A DNA stretch of 64,000 nt, from assembly GCF_019578655.1 (NCBI RefSeq), contig NC_063259.1:1910001-1974000 (forward strand), given 5' to 3'. Each line of letters opens with the position of its first letter. Position 1 is the first letter of the stretch. Of this stretch, positions 47,515-58,608 are shown one piece after another. The stretch is from Ricinus communis (Eukaryota > Streptophyta > Magnoliopsida > Malpighiales > Euphorbiaceae). Below the pieces are notes generated by a model that saw only the letters and a program-made list of their open reading frames with translations, was not told where the DNA came from and searched no databases. The position numbers and the translations under genes were made by a program.

Positions 47515-48582
47515 TGTTAGAGTAAGTCTTAAAGACATGGAGTTGTTAGATAATCTGTATTAATTTATACATTACATTGATGGCATATAATTTTACTAAA
47601 CGCATTGTTCGACTCTTAATTATATGAGTAGTCGTGGTATTATCAAGGGATAATCCAAACTACTAGAGATGAACATCATAGAATGTAAACGCAATATAAG
47701 AGAAATTATAATTCGAGTTTATAATGATGAGATTTTCATTACATAAGTTCCTAAACTTTATACATAGTCGATGTTTAATCACGAATTAGATATTAATTGT
47801 TGGATATTGATCAAATGCTCAAGACTACTATAATGTGCTATCACTTATGATGTAAGCAATCTGTGTCATAAAGTCGAGCAGTAGAGATTTCAGATAAGCA
47901 TATAAGTGCTTGTTAGAAGAGCAAGTTCATCGAACATGACCCTACTAAGTAGTCTGTATGGAATTTACACTAACTATCTATGGACAATACTCATACGGCA
48001 ATCATGTTGGACGTGATCCTTAGACTTGAGATAACAATATATTATCTTATATGAGGGTTACTATACTTTGATACTATCTTATGTCCTCTTATCCAAGGAG
48101 TACTCAAGGAATTTTCATTAGGTATAGTAAGAGTCATATGAAGATAATAAGTTATCAATAAAAAATTCAGTAGGGAAGGTAAAATATCATGGGATCTTAA
48201 TATGATGATTCTTGATATGTATTAACATAAAAATCCTTGGCCAAAGTTGTATGAATGAAGATTATGAAAAGTGTTTCATAGATCTTATGTAAAATGTTAC
48301 ATGCAATTATCAAGAACAAATATGATTGGTCCAACTATAAAGTTGACACTTGCATCCATACTCTATGATTCAATTAGGATAAAAATACAATGAAAGGATT
48401 GAATTACATTATAAGTTTGCTCACCGCAAAGGTTGATTAAATCACTTTTATCATTCTTACACATTTAGGTATTCATGATGCATTGCTAGATGTCAATCTT
48501 GATCTATGAATATGGATTAACTTAATTAGATAATTAACATTGAAGCAAAAGAGTTTAATTCAAAATCTATATTCATTGCCAA
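47515..48582 (+). mobile_element. 3' LTR of copia-1, cut at its right side
   Basis: Starts TGTTAGAGTAAGTC. The minus-strand LTR of copia-2 starts TGTTAGATTATGCC (from 62763). The part from 47880 aligns with 15230-15945 of the 5' LTR. It breaks off at ATTCATTGCCAA, where an Athila-type LTR begins at 48583. The rest of the LTR is not in the window. Confidence 0.85.
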
Positions 48583-49335
48583 TGATGTGCATAGTTTTAC
48601 ACATATTTGCTTGCATATTATTGTGCATTTTCTTAGCATTTATTGTGTTTTTATTACAAAATCACCCGTGTTTTATGACTTTTTGTATTCCAGGAGATTT
48701 TATAGGTCCATCATCAGTGTTCGAGCAATTTTAAATCAATTCCGGGCAAAAATAGACGTAATCAAAGGCGTTTGACCTTGGGTTTTACTTTTGGGAAGTC
48801 AACACAACCTGTGTTTGAGCCCGTGCAGAAATTTCAGGCCATATAGCTTAAGCACTTTGAAGCAATACGTTTCTAACACGACCCAAAACACGGCTCGTGT
48901 TGGCAAACACGAGCAAGAACACACCCTTACTACTTTTGAGAGCACGGCCCGTGTGGGTAACACGGGCCAGAACACGCCCTTGCTCGATTCAGTTCATTCT
49001 GTCATTTGGAGACCAACACGGCCCATATTGAGGAACATAGGCTTTGAACATGCCCATATTTGCACACAATATAAAATTGAACGAGCGAAAAAGCGAAGGC
49101 AATCGTCGATTTTGACTCTTCATTTTCCCTTGTAATTTTCTAGACATGTTTCAGACATCCCGAGGTGGCTTCCAAGAGACTGATTTCACCTTTTGACGTT
49201 AGATCCGTGACTATTGAGATTCGATTGAAGATTGAAGAGGAGTTTTGGAGCAAATCAAGAGGTATTTTGGAGATCAATTGTAGTGTAGATCAAGGCTTTG
49301 AGCTGATCATTCAATTCAAGGAAAAGGTAAGATTC
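48583..49335 (+). mobile_element. Athila-type LTR, first half
   Basis: Starts TGATGTGCATAGTTTTACAC and matches the beginning of the solo LTR at 59358-60838 (read on the minus strand, TGATATGCGTCATTTTATAC). A GC-rich palindromic cluster lies at 48880-49050. Similarity becomes unclear after about 49335. The right end, any internal region and the second LTR are not resolved. Confidence 0.6.
48880..49050 (+). repeat. GC-rich palindromic motif cluster
   Basis: CACGGCTCGTGTTGG, AGCACGGCCCGTGTGGG, AACACGGGCCAGAACACGCCC and CAACACGGCCCATATT follow each other at roughly 50-80 bp. ACACGGGC and GCCCGTGT halves can pair with each other. Confidence 0.7.
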
Positions 49336-50600
49336 AGAACACACAAGAACATGAAATAAGAAAATGGAACTAGACTGAATGAACAAGATTAAGCCTAAAA
49401 CCAATAGAAGACATAAGAGCAAGAGGAAATAATGAAAAATAAAGATTAATGTACAAACTAAATAAAAAGAACACAATTGAAACACCTAAGAAAATAAAAA
49501 GAAAATGATTTGATAAAGAAAAGGATATATTTGATTTTTATATATTAAGAATGAAGTTAACATTAAAAGTAAAAAAGAAAAAACTAATTGGACTCGAAGA
49601 ATAGCAAGAAAAATGTATTGATCAAGAAAAATACTATAGATAAGAAAATGAACCACAAAGAAGAACATAGCGAACTGAGATCTATTTTTGGTTTTTGACA
49701 CTAAAGAAAAATGACTCAACAAAAATAATGAAGGATATGTACTTGATTTGATGAGTCAAAGCTCTCATACCAAAAGATACAAACGTGGCTAACTTGTGCC
49801 AAATATGTATTCAATGTTGATGCTTTCACCAAGGATCATTCACTTAATCAAGCAAAGAAAACTCTAATCCTAGCAAGGCCCTTAAATAACTTGTACTTAA
49901 GAACTTTAATTATAAAGAACTAAAGATTATTTAACATAAATAAGTTTGCAAAATACCAGGTCTTCACTTAATAACTTCATCAATTTCATAAAGAACAAAA
50001 GAAGAGAATTAACTTAAATAATCAATATTCAACAACCTTCAATATAAAGAGAACTCGTATATAAGCCTTAGAAAATTCTAATTCTATAATGATAAGGTAA
50101 TAAATAGCAATAGGACTAGGAATAGTATTCCTAAACTGAAGAGATAACTTGAAATAAAATTTCTAACTATTGAAAGACTTCTTTAAATGAACAAAAATTC
50201 TTAAAATTCGTTCACCCTAGCTCATATAATAAAAATGACAATTGGGCTTAAGTAACATGTGATATGCAGCTCATGCTTGAGTATTCGATTCCAAATAGCT
50301 TTACTTTATTATTTTGAGCTTATGTTGTCTTGGTCATGCCTCCATATGTTGAATTAAGGTTATAAATGGAGATTTTTTGCACAAATACCGAAAAAAGGTT
50401 GAATATATCATTTTCACTGTTAAAAGATTTTTCTTTCAAAAATACCATAAGTTAGGAATTTTATTTCAAAAGTACATGGATACCTCATCAATCTTATTTC
50501 TAACTCTCCCAGTACTTCCATTTTCATCTTCTCAAAAAGCTTCTCCATTCTTCCATTTTCACGTTAGCCAAATATTATAGTCTCATACTTCTTTTTTGAA
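49336..50600. other. Unclassified repeat-like DNA
   Basis: No gene found. The minus-strand frames at 49255-49485 and 49486-49722 are hydrophobic only because the plus strand is A-rich. On the minus strand, TGGTATGAGAGC (complement at 49768-49779) matches the tRNA-Met primer site at 11 of 12 positions and could mark the 5' end of a minus-strand element whose LTR lies to the right, but no CA end sits directly next to it. I leave this open. Confidence 0.3.
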
Positions 50601-51600
50601 TCACAAGACTAGGATAAGTCAGGTGGAGTGAGCTTTGAGGTAAGAATGAAAAGGCTCTTAAGGACATCAAAGGACGTCTAGAAGCTTTGGAATGGATGGA
50701 TAAAACCCTAAAATCGAGACCGTGAAACCCTAGAAACCCTGATAGAAGCTTTAAGACTTAATTGAGACTGTAGAACTCTAGAAACCCTAATTGAAGCCTT
50801 AAACCCTAACTGAGACCTTAAAACCCCAAATACCTTAAATCGAGACAAACAGAATTTGAAAACACTTGAAAAGCCATATCATGCCACGTGGGCTGAGGCT
50901 TACACCAAGCTACGCCTACACGGTCTAGGCTAAGTCCACGTGGGATAAGGCTAAGCCCACATGGGTTAGGTGATTAGCCATGTTGACTAAGGCTCTAAAG
51001 GGCAATATTTCTAAAAATTTAGAACTTAGGAGGCATATTCCCTCCTAGAGACACATGCCACCATTTGCTTAACTCTTAAAAATGCAAAGTTGGGTCCTTG
51101 ACCCTTAAATAACATCAACCAATCAAAATTAGACAAAGAAAACCCTAAAAAACCCTAATGTCTTTATATATTATCATCTCCTTCTTATTCTAAACCCTAG
51201 CCAGACAATATTGATTTTGATATACACTCTCAAACCTTAAAGGAAGAGGCTCTAGAATTTGTTTTCTATCCACCCAAGCATCTAAGGCTTCTACTTTCAT
51301 CCTTTTCATACACCCATAAACCATAACACCATCATTAATTATACCCATTAGTAAAACCCACATTTTCACCATTTATATTCCAAGGCCCATTTAAACTACA
51401 ACTTTTCAAGTTGATCCAACAACTACAAACCCAAGAAAACATCTATAAGTTATCCCTTTTAGCTTCCAAATACTTACACTTTACTCTTCTTATTCTCCTT
51501 AAACCAAAGTGAAAACACCTCAACCTTTTCCCTATACTCACGATTTCTTTTTTGTAGGGCGATTTTCTACCATGTCAGGGGCTATTAGGAATGCAGTTGT
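50600..51600 (+). other. LTR-like or promoter-like region, unclassified
   Basis: This contains a 48-49-bp repeat with AAACCCTA motifs (50715-50845), CCCACGTGGG-type and AGGCTAAG motifs (50885-50990), and a TATA-like CTTTATATATTA at about 51160 followed by CT-rich sequence. This is what an LTR promoter region looks like, but I could not find its ends or a second copy. Confidence 0.35.
50715..50845 (+). repeat. 48-49-bp tandem repeat with AAACCCTA motifs
   Basis: GAGAC-GT-GAA(C/A)CCTAGAAACCCT units begin at 50715, 50764, 50812 and 50842. The AAACCCTA words resemble the plant telomere unit but are spaced within a longer repeat, so this is not a telomeric array. Confidence 0.6.
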
Positions 51601-51785
51601 TGTCCAAAGAGTTTGAAAGACCCTTTTATCATCAAAAATCACTCTTTACCTATTTTACCAAAGGTAATACCTCGAAGGCCAAAACCTACATAATAAACTT
51701 GCTTTATGTATTTATTTACATTTATTCTATCATATTTTACATCCATTTTGCATTTAAAAGTTATTTTTAATGGAGAAAAGCCATT

Positions 51786-51859
51786 AAAATAGAAGCTTGG
51801 AGCTTATGTGCGCTTACCCCACACGGGGTAAGCTCGCAAAAGCTTCAAGCTTCCATTTT
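51786..51859. repeat. 74-bp inverted repeat (long hairpin)
   Basis: The inner stem GCTTACCCC (51812-51820) and GGGGTAAGC (51825-51833) is perfect around the loop ACAC. Outer arms of about 25 bp with AGAAGCTTGGAGCTT on the left and AAGCTTCAAGCTTCC on the right pair with few mismatches. Confidence 0.85.
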
Positions 51860-52413
51860 CTTATTATTCATGATAGATTCAAACCCTCAAATGAGTTTTT
51901 ATGTTGTTGTTGATTGTTTGTAGGTATGATTAATTTATGTCCAGTAGTTTCTAGGATAGATTTAAGATTATGTGGCATGTTAGAGTTGTTTTGGGTATTA
52001 ATGTATGGTGTTGTGCTTAAGTATGTTTAGTTAAACCCTAGAATACGTGATTAGTGAAATAACATGATAAAATAAGTTTTCATTTGCTATCCTATTTGTG
52101 TATATAAGGATTATATGGTAAATGCCTAAAATTAATGTTTTTAAGGATTAAAGTGACTAATAAGGTACCTTTTAGGCTTTAAATGTAATTTGCATGCTAA
52201 ATGGGTTAATGATGTACTTAGAGGCATGATTAGGGCTAATCAGATGTTTTTCTTCTTTGTTTTGCTTTTATAATAAATTAGATTTAGATTTGATATGATT
52301 AGCTTCTTCTTAGTATGCATTGAGTAATCTATTTGATTAACATGCTTGTTTGCATTTTTGGTTGCTTTAATTAGTTTTATGAGTAATAAATTGACTTATT
52401 CTTTTCATAGTAC
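51860..52413. other. AT-rich DNA before the Athila-2 remnant
   Basis: No gene or recognisable repeat. It ends in TTCTTTTCATAG just before the integrase reading of Athila-2, so an insertion border or deletion probably lies at about 52410. Confidence 0.4.
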
Positions 52414-52668
52414 ATGTTTGAGATTGGTCAAAAAGTACTGTTATATAATTCTCGATTGAAGTTTATGCCTGGTAAGTTTCGCTCTCGATGGATTGGTCCA
52501 TTTGCTGTTACTAATGTGTTCCTCTATGGTGCAGTGGAAATTGAAAGCTTGGATTTGAACAAAATCTTCAAAGTAAATGGTCATAGATTGAAAATCTTCC
52601 AAGAGGGCAAAATTGTTCCATGTCTCGATAGTTTCCCCTTGGACTACCCTACTTATCTGGATGACTGA
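52414..52668 (+). pseudogene. Athila-2 integrase C-terminal domain
   Basis: 84 residues in one open frame: [44 protein letters not shown] and [12 protein letters not shown]. This is the last domain of an Athila integrase. The same part of Athila-1 (9394-9651) has GDKVLLFNSRL and FKVNGHRLK, so the two are related but clearly different families. The catalytic core and the rest of pol are missing upstream. The Met at the start is simply the first one after the break and not a true start. Confidence 0.85.
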
Positions 52669-52849
52669 AACATTTCTTCACTCCATCGAGTAAACGACGT
52701 TAAAAAAATTGCGCTATTGGGAGGCAACCCAGATGCTTTCTTCATTTTATCCATACCTTTTATTTTCTTTCACTAAATTTATTTTCTTTTCTAATATTTT
52801 TATTTTTTTTAATAAAGAAGTTCAAATTTTTTTTTGGCAAGAAGCTAAT

Positions 52850-53310
52850 CTGGATAAGGCATGACCATGCCTTATTTTCAAACATCTTCTGTTTTGTTTT
52901 GAAAACTGCTGTTAATTTTACAAAAGCTCGTTTCTTATAAGGCGTGACCACGCCTTGTTTCAAAACATCTTCTGTTTTGTTTTGAAAACTGCACTTAATG
53001 TTACAGAAGCCCGTTTCTTATAAGGCGTGACCATGCCTTGTTTCAAAACATCTTCTGTTTTCTTTTGAAAACTGCACTTAATGTTACAAAAGCCCATTTC
53101 TTATAAGGCGTGACTATGCCTTGTTTCAAAACATCTTCTGTTTTCTTTTGAAAACTGCACTTAATGTTACAAAAGCCCATTTCTTATAAGGCGTGACCAC
53201 GCCTTATTTCAAAACATCTTATGTTTTGTTTTGATGTTCATTTTTTTTACAGAAGCTCATTCCTTATAAGGCGTGACCACGCCTTATTTCAAAACATCTT
53301 CTGTTTTGTT
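52850..53310 (+). repeat. 83-bp tandem array, six units, each with a hairpin
   Basis: Units begin with the same palindrome at 52856, 52939, 53022, 53105, 53188 and 53268 (spacing 83, 83, 83, 83 and 80). Each has AAGGCGTG-AC-CACGCCTT or a close variant, then TTTCAAAACATCTTCTGTTT, a TTTTGAAAACTGC-CTTAATG part and AAAAGC(C/T)C(A/G)TTTCTTAT. It lies between the integrase end and the downstream ORF of Athila-2. The frame at 52760-52963 on the minus strand is a shadow of it. Confidence 0.95.
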
Positions 53311-53344
53311 TTAATGATTTTGACTTCTCCATTTCATTTCTAGG

Positions 53345-54437
53345 CGAACTCGCTTAGGGAAAGGGAAAGTTGTACTACCACCATCGGAAGCCAAATTGAT
53401 TGAGTTTTTGAAATTCACTACCAAAGCCTGAAAGGATAGGTATGCAGATGCACGAACGCGAGCGATTAACCCAGGTAAGTATGTTGGTACTCATTCTCTA
53501 GAAAAACTAGATATAAAGGAGGATTTCGATGCTATGATAGCTAGTCTATGGTGGAAAACCTTAGTGACTGTTAGATACCCCACATTTGTTGAGTTGATTA
53601 GAGAATTCTACACAACCTTTCAGTTTGAAATACCCGAGAATTTCACATTTGATAGTCTTGTAGTTGTGCGATATCGACTCCTAGGCAATGAGTTTAAGCA
53701 ATCAATCACTGAATTCAATTTGGCCCTAGGATTTGTTGACAGTGAATTTTCTCTAACCAATCAATATGAGAGCTCTGTTATAGATTTTGTTGATAATTTT
53801 GATCAAGCAAAACTTTGGAAGACCATGTCTTCTGACCCCATGCATTACGATCCTAGCAACTCTAAAGGTGTGTATCTTAATAAACCTGAATGGGTTTACA
53901 TGCAATGATTTTTAGCATTCAGCTTCTCTGGTAGAAAAGACACAACAAATGTATGTACAAAAAGCTGAACTTTACTTTATTTGGTCCATGTTGCATGAAA
54001 ACACAATCAATTTGGGTTTTTGGTTGGCTTCGCAATTCAAATTTGTGTTGACTCATAAAAAGCATTTATGGTTAGGCTTTTTAATTACTCATTTGGTTGT
54101 TCGCCTTTGATTGCTTGATCTCGATAATACTAACTTACATATTGCTTGTGAGATGGAACCATTGGACATCGCCTGTTTGATGAAGATGCACGTGCTTATG
54201 GAGAATAATGGGGTGTATTCTTTCCAAAAGCCTTCTTCGCACGGCCAAGGAGACCCCCCAAGATCTAGGAAACGATCTTGCCCAACGAGCAATCTTCGTG
54301 ATCTAGAGGATTCAACTGAACCAGATTTTGAAGCTCGTTTAGAAAAGATGGAACGAAAAATTTCAAAGATGGAGAGAAATTTAGGCGCCTTGATGAAACA
54401 CTGGGGAGTTCTACCCCCTTGCCCATCATCACCATAG
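53345..54437 (+). pseudogene. Athila-2 ORF downstream of pol
   Basis: Same type of ORF as 11330-12600 in Athila-1. Start region RRTRLGKGKVVLPPSEAKLIEFL with a stop after TTKA, then open at 53534-53908: MIASLWWKTLVTVRYPTFVELIREFYTTFQFE, VRYRLLGNEFKQSITEFNLALGFV and DNFDQAKLWKTMSSDP, ending in a stop after VYMQ. It goes on with FSFSGRKDTTNVCTKAELYFIWSMLH, matching the TGR...DLYFL signature of the group. The last open part (54111-54437) has a Lys/Arg-rich stretch RSRKRS and a likely coiled coil (FEARLEKMERKISKMERNLG). Function is unknown to me. It is called env-like or ATHILA ORF-1-like, and I see no signal peptide or membrane segment. Confidence 0.7.
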
Positions 54438-54518
54438 ACTACTCAATCCAAGTGGCTCACAAAACAAGGGAGTATCACATCTCTTTTCATTTATTTAGAG
54501 AGCCATTTTCTTTTTGAT

Positions 54519-54556
54519 ACATCGAGGACAATTTATAGTATAGGTGCGGGGAAGGA
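54519..54556 (+). other. Internal copy of the polypurine-tract motif, Athila-2
   Basis: CATCGAGGACAATTTATAG and TAGGTGCGGGGAAGG repeat the pattern GAGGACAAGCAT...TAGGTGTGGGGGAATT found directly before the LTR at 55852-55881. It sits about 1.3 kb upstream of it, just after the ORF, as in Athila-1. Confidence 0.5.
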
Positions 54557-55881
54557 TAATTACATGATTTCTTTTTGAAAATATCTTTCTATGCTTATAA
54601 TTAGGTATGCTTTAATTCATATGTGCTACTTTTTCTTTTGCAACCTTGAGTTTTATTTTGATAACCTAGAATACCATGTAAGTTAGAAATACATTTTTGG
54701 TTTGAATTTTAATGCATGAAAGGGATAAGCATGATTAGTGTTTCTTTAAAATTATCTAATGGTATCTCATTAGTTTATTGATTGAAAAATTGCACAAGAC
54801 TTTATACAAATTTGAACATTCAAGTGAGCTTTTGAGCCTAAGAGCAGTTCATTATATTTTGGTAATTATTTTTTATGAGTGTTATCAAACTAGTATGATT
54901 ATTCTAGAACTTACTTCTGAATGCATATTGAGACCACATCCTTGGATTGATGCTTTAATATGAAAAGGGCAATTAGGATTAACCTATTCTTAGACTCTTA
55001 AAATACCTACCCTCTTGATTTCCCTTTTAGTTAGCCACTTTGAACCTATTTTCCATTTTCTTTTTTTTAACACATGTTGTTTAACCCAAGACCTTTCATT
55101 TGCTACCTCTATTTTTCTACCCTTGTCAAGATAAGAAGGGAAGTGTTGCATGGTACAAATGAAACATAAAAAAAGAAAAAAGAAAAAGAGAAGGGGGAAA
55201 GAAAAGGAAGAAAAAGAGAAAAAGAGAAAAAGAAAGTTGATATCTATTCCTTTCATGAAAGAGGAGAACTGAAGAAGTATTCATCAAATATACTGAATTG
55301 AATTGTTACTCTTCACAAGTTCTTAGTATTCATATAAAATGTGGGAATAAATATCAACCTTTAAAATTTTTTGCAGTATGTTTCATGGTGATGTGGCATA
55401 AGTTATCATGCAGGAATCTAACTTTTTTGTCTTGATAATGAAAAATTTCAGTTCTTCCTTTTATCACACCCTTTCCTAAGCCTCGTTATAACCCTCGTGA
55501 AGTCCCTTTGATTTTTGCGTCTAATTCATGTGTAGTGGTGGAGACTTGATTCATTAGCAAGCATATGGTAACAATATGCTATGTTTTGATCCTGAGAGCA
55601 AATGCACCCTAAACACTTTGAGAGTATTGAGTGAAACCATGTTAGGGTGTAATTCTTGTTGCCTTGATTTTGACAAATTATTGAGATACCTGTTCTTTTT
55701 ATAAAATTTATCCTATAAGTGCTAATCTCTTGATTGTCATTATTATTCAGCTCATTGATGTATGTTTAACTTATTTGGTATATGAGGAGATTAAAAGAGA
55801 TGAAAGGAAGGTTAAAAGGAGAATTGGTATGTTGAATTAAGGTATGCTTGAGGACAAGCATAAATTAGGTGTGGGGGAATT
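54557..55881 (+). other. Athila-2 3' untranslated region and polypurine tract
   Basis: No gene found. It includes an A/G-only stretch at 55168-55235 and ends with GCTTGAGGACAAGCATAAAT and the purine run GTGTGGGGGAA before the LTR start. Confidence 0.7.
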
Positions 55882-57346
55882 TGATAGGTCATAAATAGTT
55901 ATACTTATTATGTTTAATTCCCTTACGATTTGATTGAATAATGTACTTAATTATGGAAATTCTGTTTATTCTGACTTAGGTGATGAAATATAAAGGATTG
56001 AGCAAAATTCAGCCTAAAGACATGTTTTAAGTCATCACTTGTCAAAAACCAAGTCTTTTGGAGGAAATGCAGAAATCTACACAGAAGATCATTGTTGATA
56101 AGGTGTGACCACACCTTACATCCCATAAGCTCCGCAGAGATCTATACAGAAGACCATTGTCGATAAGGCGTGACATGCCTTGCAACCCATGAGCTGCTGA
56201 AACTTGCAAAAGAGAGCTTCGAATTTTTCAGAGATAAATTTGTGGAGGACCCATCTTTAGTTAATTTCCTTTATTTTTGGAAGTGTTGGATAAAGAGAAC
56301 TTTCTCCCATGTATTTAGGATTTTAATTTGTTTAGATTACTCTTTATCTTATCCTTCCTTATAGGGATAAGATCATATAAAAAGCTTATTTCTTTTTTAT
56401 AAGGATTCTCTTATTAGGGTTTAGGGTTTTACTTCCTATATAAGGATGACTGGAAGTACTTTTAATAATTCTTCTTCTTCTTCTTCTTCTATTCCCTACA
56501 ATTCTTTTCTTGTGAATTTTTAATCCACCATGTGTGGCTAAGTTTTTAGTTTCTAATTTAAGAGTGAATAAATTCCAATTGTGATTTTGTGAGGCTTTGT
56601 GCTTAACATAATTCTTCTTTAATTCAAGTATTCTTTATTTCTTATTTTTATTATTTATGAATTTTTGATATTGATTGAACTGACGACTTAACTTTGATAT
56701 TGATTTTTCTATTGTTAAACTTTGAGTTTGTGATCCGTAATTGTCATGCACGATTGACACAAGTAGCAAGGAGTTGGCTCATGTGTGTGTGATTGTGGCT
56801 TATTCGAATTACATAGCTTGCATGATAGGCTCTAGGGAAATAAAGGAACAAGGTTAATTCAATTGCAGTTATCTCAATTAATTAATATTGGTTTAGTCAT
56901 TCTCATTATTCTTAATGCTATCATTGAGTTGATATGGAACGCTATCGTGCCTAGTTGACTAATGGTAAGTTTTGATTTAGATGTTGCGTTTGAGTCAATT
57001 ATATTAGGAGAATTACACTTGTTGCGGCTTTTTCAAATAAGTAGACTAAGTACTTGAATAGAAGAATTGATATTTTAGCCTATGATCATGATTACAATTG
57101 GATGGAATTAGCACTCTTGAATTGGAAATTGGTTAAGATTGATTTTTGTTTACTTTAATATTCAGCCTTCATCATTTTCTGTTTACTTATAATTTTGATT
57201 CAAACATTCAAAATCCCCCCATTTTTATTTTACTTTGAGAAGCTATCCACATTGGTTCCCTTCGGATTCGACCTGGTTTCACTATTTCTACGAGTTAGTT
57301 TAGAAAAATCAGTAATTTATTTTAAAGGGCTTCGACAACCCGTTCA
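55882..57346 (+). mobile_element. 3' LTR of Athila-2
   Basis: 1465 bp from TGATAGGTCATAAATAG to TTCGACAACCCGTTCA. It carries two more copies of the hairpin motif of the 83-bp array (56100-56117 and 56165-56181), a CTT microsatellite (56470-56490) and a likely TATA region near 56433 (CTATATAAGG). Athila-3 sequence follows at once, so Athila-2 inserted into the 3' end of Athila-3. The left LTR is not in the window. Confidence 0.85.
56100..56181 (+). repeat. Two hairpin motifs in the Athila-2 LTR
   Basis: AAGGTGTG-AC-CACACCTT (56100-56117) is a perfect inverted repeat in which both arms differ from the array form (C to T in one arm, G to A in the other). AAGGCGTGACATGCCTT (56165-56181) is a shortened form. 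They lie 65 bp apart in a repeated context (CAGA-ATC-A-ACAGAAGA-CATTGT). Confidence 0.85.
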
Positions 57347-57672
57347 ATGAGAATATGTTTGTGTTTAGGGAGAAAATCCTTATCTCTGTTTTCTTTTGAA
57401 ATTTTGAGTTTGTTGAAAAGAATACTCATTTCCCTAACCTTAGATGTCAAGTATTTGAATCCTTGTGCTTTTTATTATGAGATTATCTTAGAAGTTGGTA
57501 TTTTGTTTAAGAATCGAGCCCTAGCTAATGATTCTAGACTATGATGATATAAATTATTAACCTCTGAATTATTGGACATCTACTTGTTGGAAAGAGAGAG
57601 TTTGTCATCTCATCATTTTTTATTTTATTCAATTTGCTTGAGGACAAGCAATTGCTCAAGTGTGGGAGAATC
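57347..57672 (+). other. Athila-3 3' end and polypurine tract
   Basis: Matches 13557-13878 of Athila-1 nearly base for base in long stretches. It ends with TTGAGGACAAGCAATTGCTC and AAGTGTGGGAGAATC before the LTR. The frame at 57347-57544 is a chance open frame in this non-coding part. Confidence 0.8.
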
Positions 57673-57867
57673 TGATAAGTGCTAACGCACTTATTTTTTA
57701 GTCTTGTTTTATCTTGTTTTCACTTTAAATTGAGTTTAATTTATTTTTTAGAATTTGTTTTCAGTTCTTTTCAGGTACTTGGCAAGCTTGCATGACAAGA
57801 AGAAGTTTTGGCATCAAAATACACAAAAATCATCCCAAGGAACACTATTTTTATTAAGAAATGGAGA

Positions 57868-58135
57868 ATCACACGGGCGCAACACAGGGAGAACTTGCCC
57901 GTGTGGCCTTTCTTATAAAGTTTAGAAATTGGCAAATTTAAGTAGTGAATGACAAGGGAAGCACGCGCCCATATGGCTATCTTGTGTAAGATGCAAAGAA
58001 TGACAGTTTGTCCAAGGCACAACAGGGGAAGAGGACATGCTCGTGTGACTTTCCCATGTGACTAGAGGATTGTTTCAAGTGCGATTTCAAGCTAAGGACG
58101 CCATATAGTCATCTGGTGCCTATTTGTTCCCCATG
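57868..58135 (+). repeat. GC-rich tandem motif cluster in the Athila-3 LTR
   Basis: Same four-unit array as 14066-14335 (CACACGGGCGCAACACAGGGAG, ACTTGCCCGTGTGG and so on, about 75 bp apart), with independent base changes. Confidence 0.75.
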
Positions 58136-58608
58136 TAGAACATAAAAAGATACTATTTTAAGGGAACTTTTAGGATTTTTGAGGGGAGTTCCGTCATGTT
58201 TTTATTTGTAGAGAGAGAAACACTTAGAAACTTCATTTTCCTTTCATTTTTAGGGTTTTGATTGCTATTTCTCAAGGAAGAACATTAATTCCTTCATTAT
58301 TTCCTAAGATTGAAGATTTTCATCTTTGCTCTTCCATGACTAGTTTGAGATCTTCTTTTCCTAAACTTTATTTCTTTAATGTGATGTTTAGGAACTAATT
58401 TTCTTGCTTTTGGGTTTTGATGAACCTTAATTTGTTTTGCATGGATTGATTCAAAGTTAATGTAATTAATCTTTTCTATGAGTTGTCTTGTTCCTTTGAG
58501 TGGTTAATTATCTATTTCAATTGATAAGTCAACATATTGATTGGGATTTTTTTTCATAAACTGATTAGAAATAAATTTTTATAAATTGATCACATCTTAG
58601 GGATTGAG

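Noticed and set aside
49255..49722. Two adjacent minus-strand frames giving very hydrophobic, membrane-like proteins
   Set aside because: The plus strand is A-rich, so the minus strand is T-rich and reads as Phe, Leu and Ile by composition alone. There is no conserved motif, and nothing similar stands near other copies.
49768..49779. Minus-strand primer binding site of a further LTR element
   Set aside because: It matches 11 of 12 bases, but no LTR end lies directly beside it and no gag follows, so it is mentioned only as a possibility.
50700..50845. Interstitial telomere array
   Set aside because: AAACCCTA words are present but lie at fixed places within 48-49-bp units, not head to tail.
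52850..53310. CRISPR-like array
   Set aside because: The units are contiguous 83-bp tandem copies with no unique spacers, in a plant retroelement.
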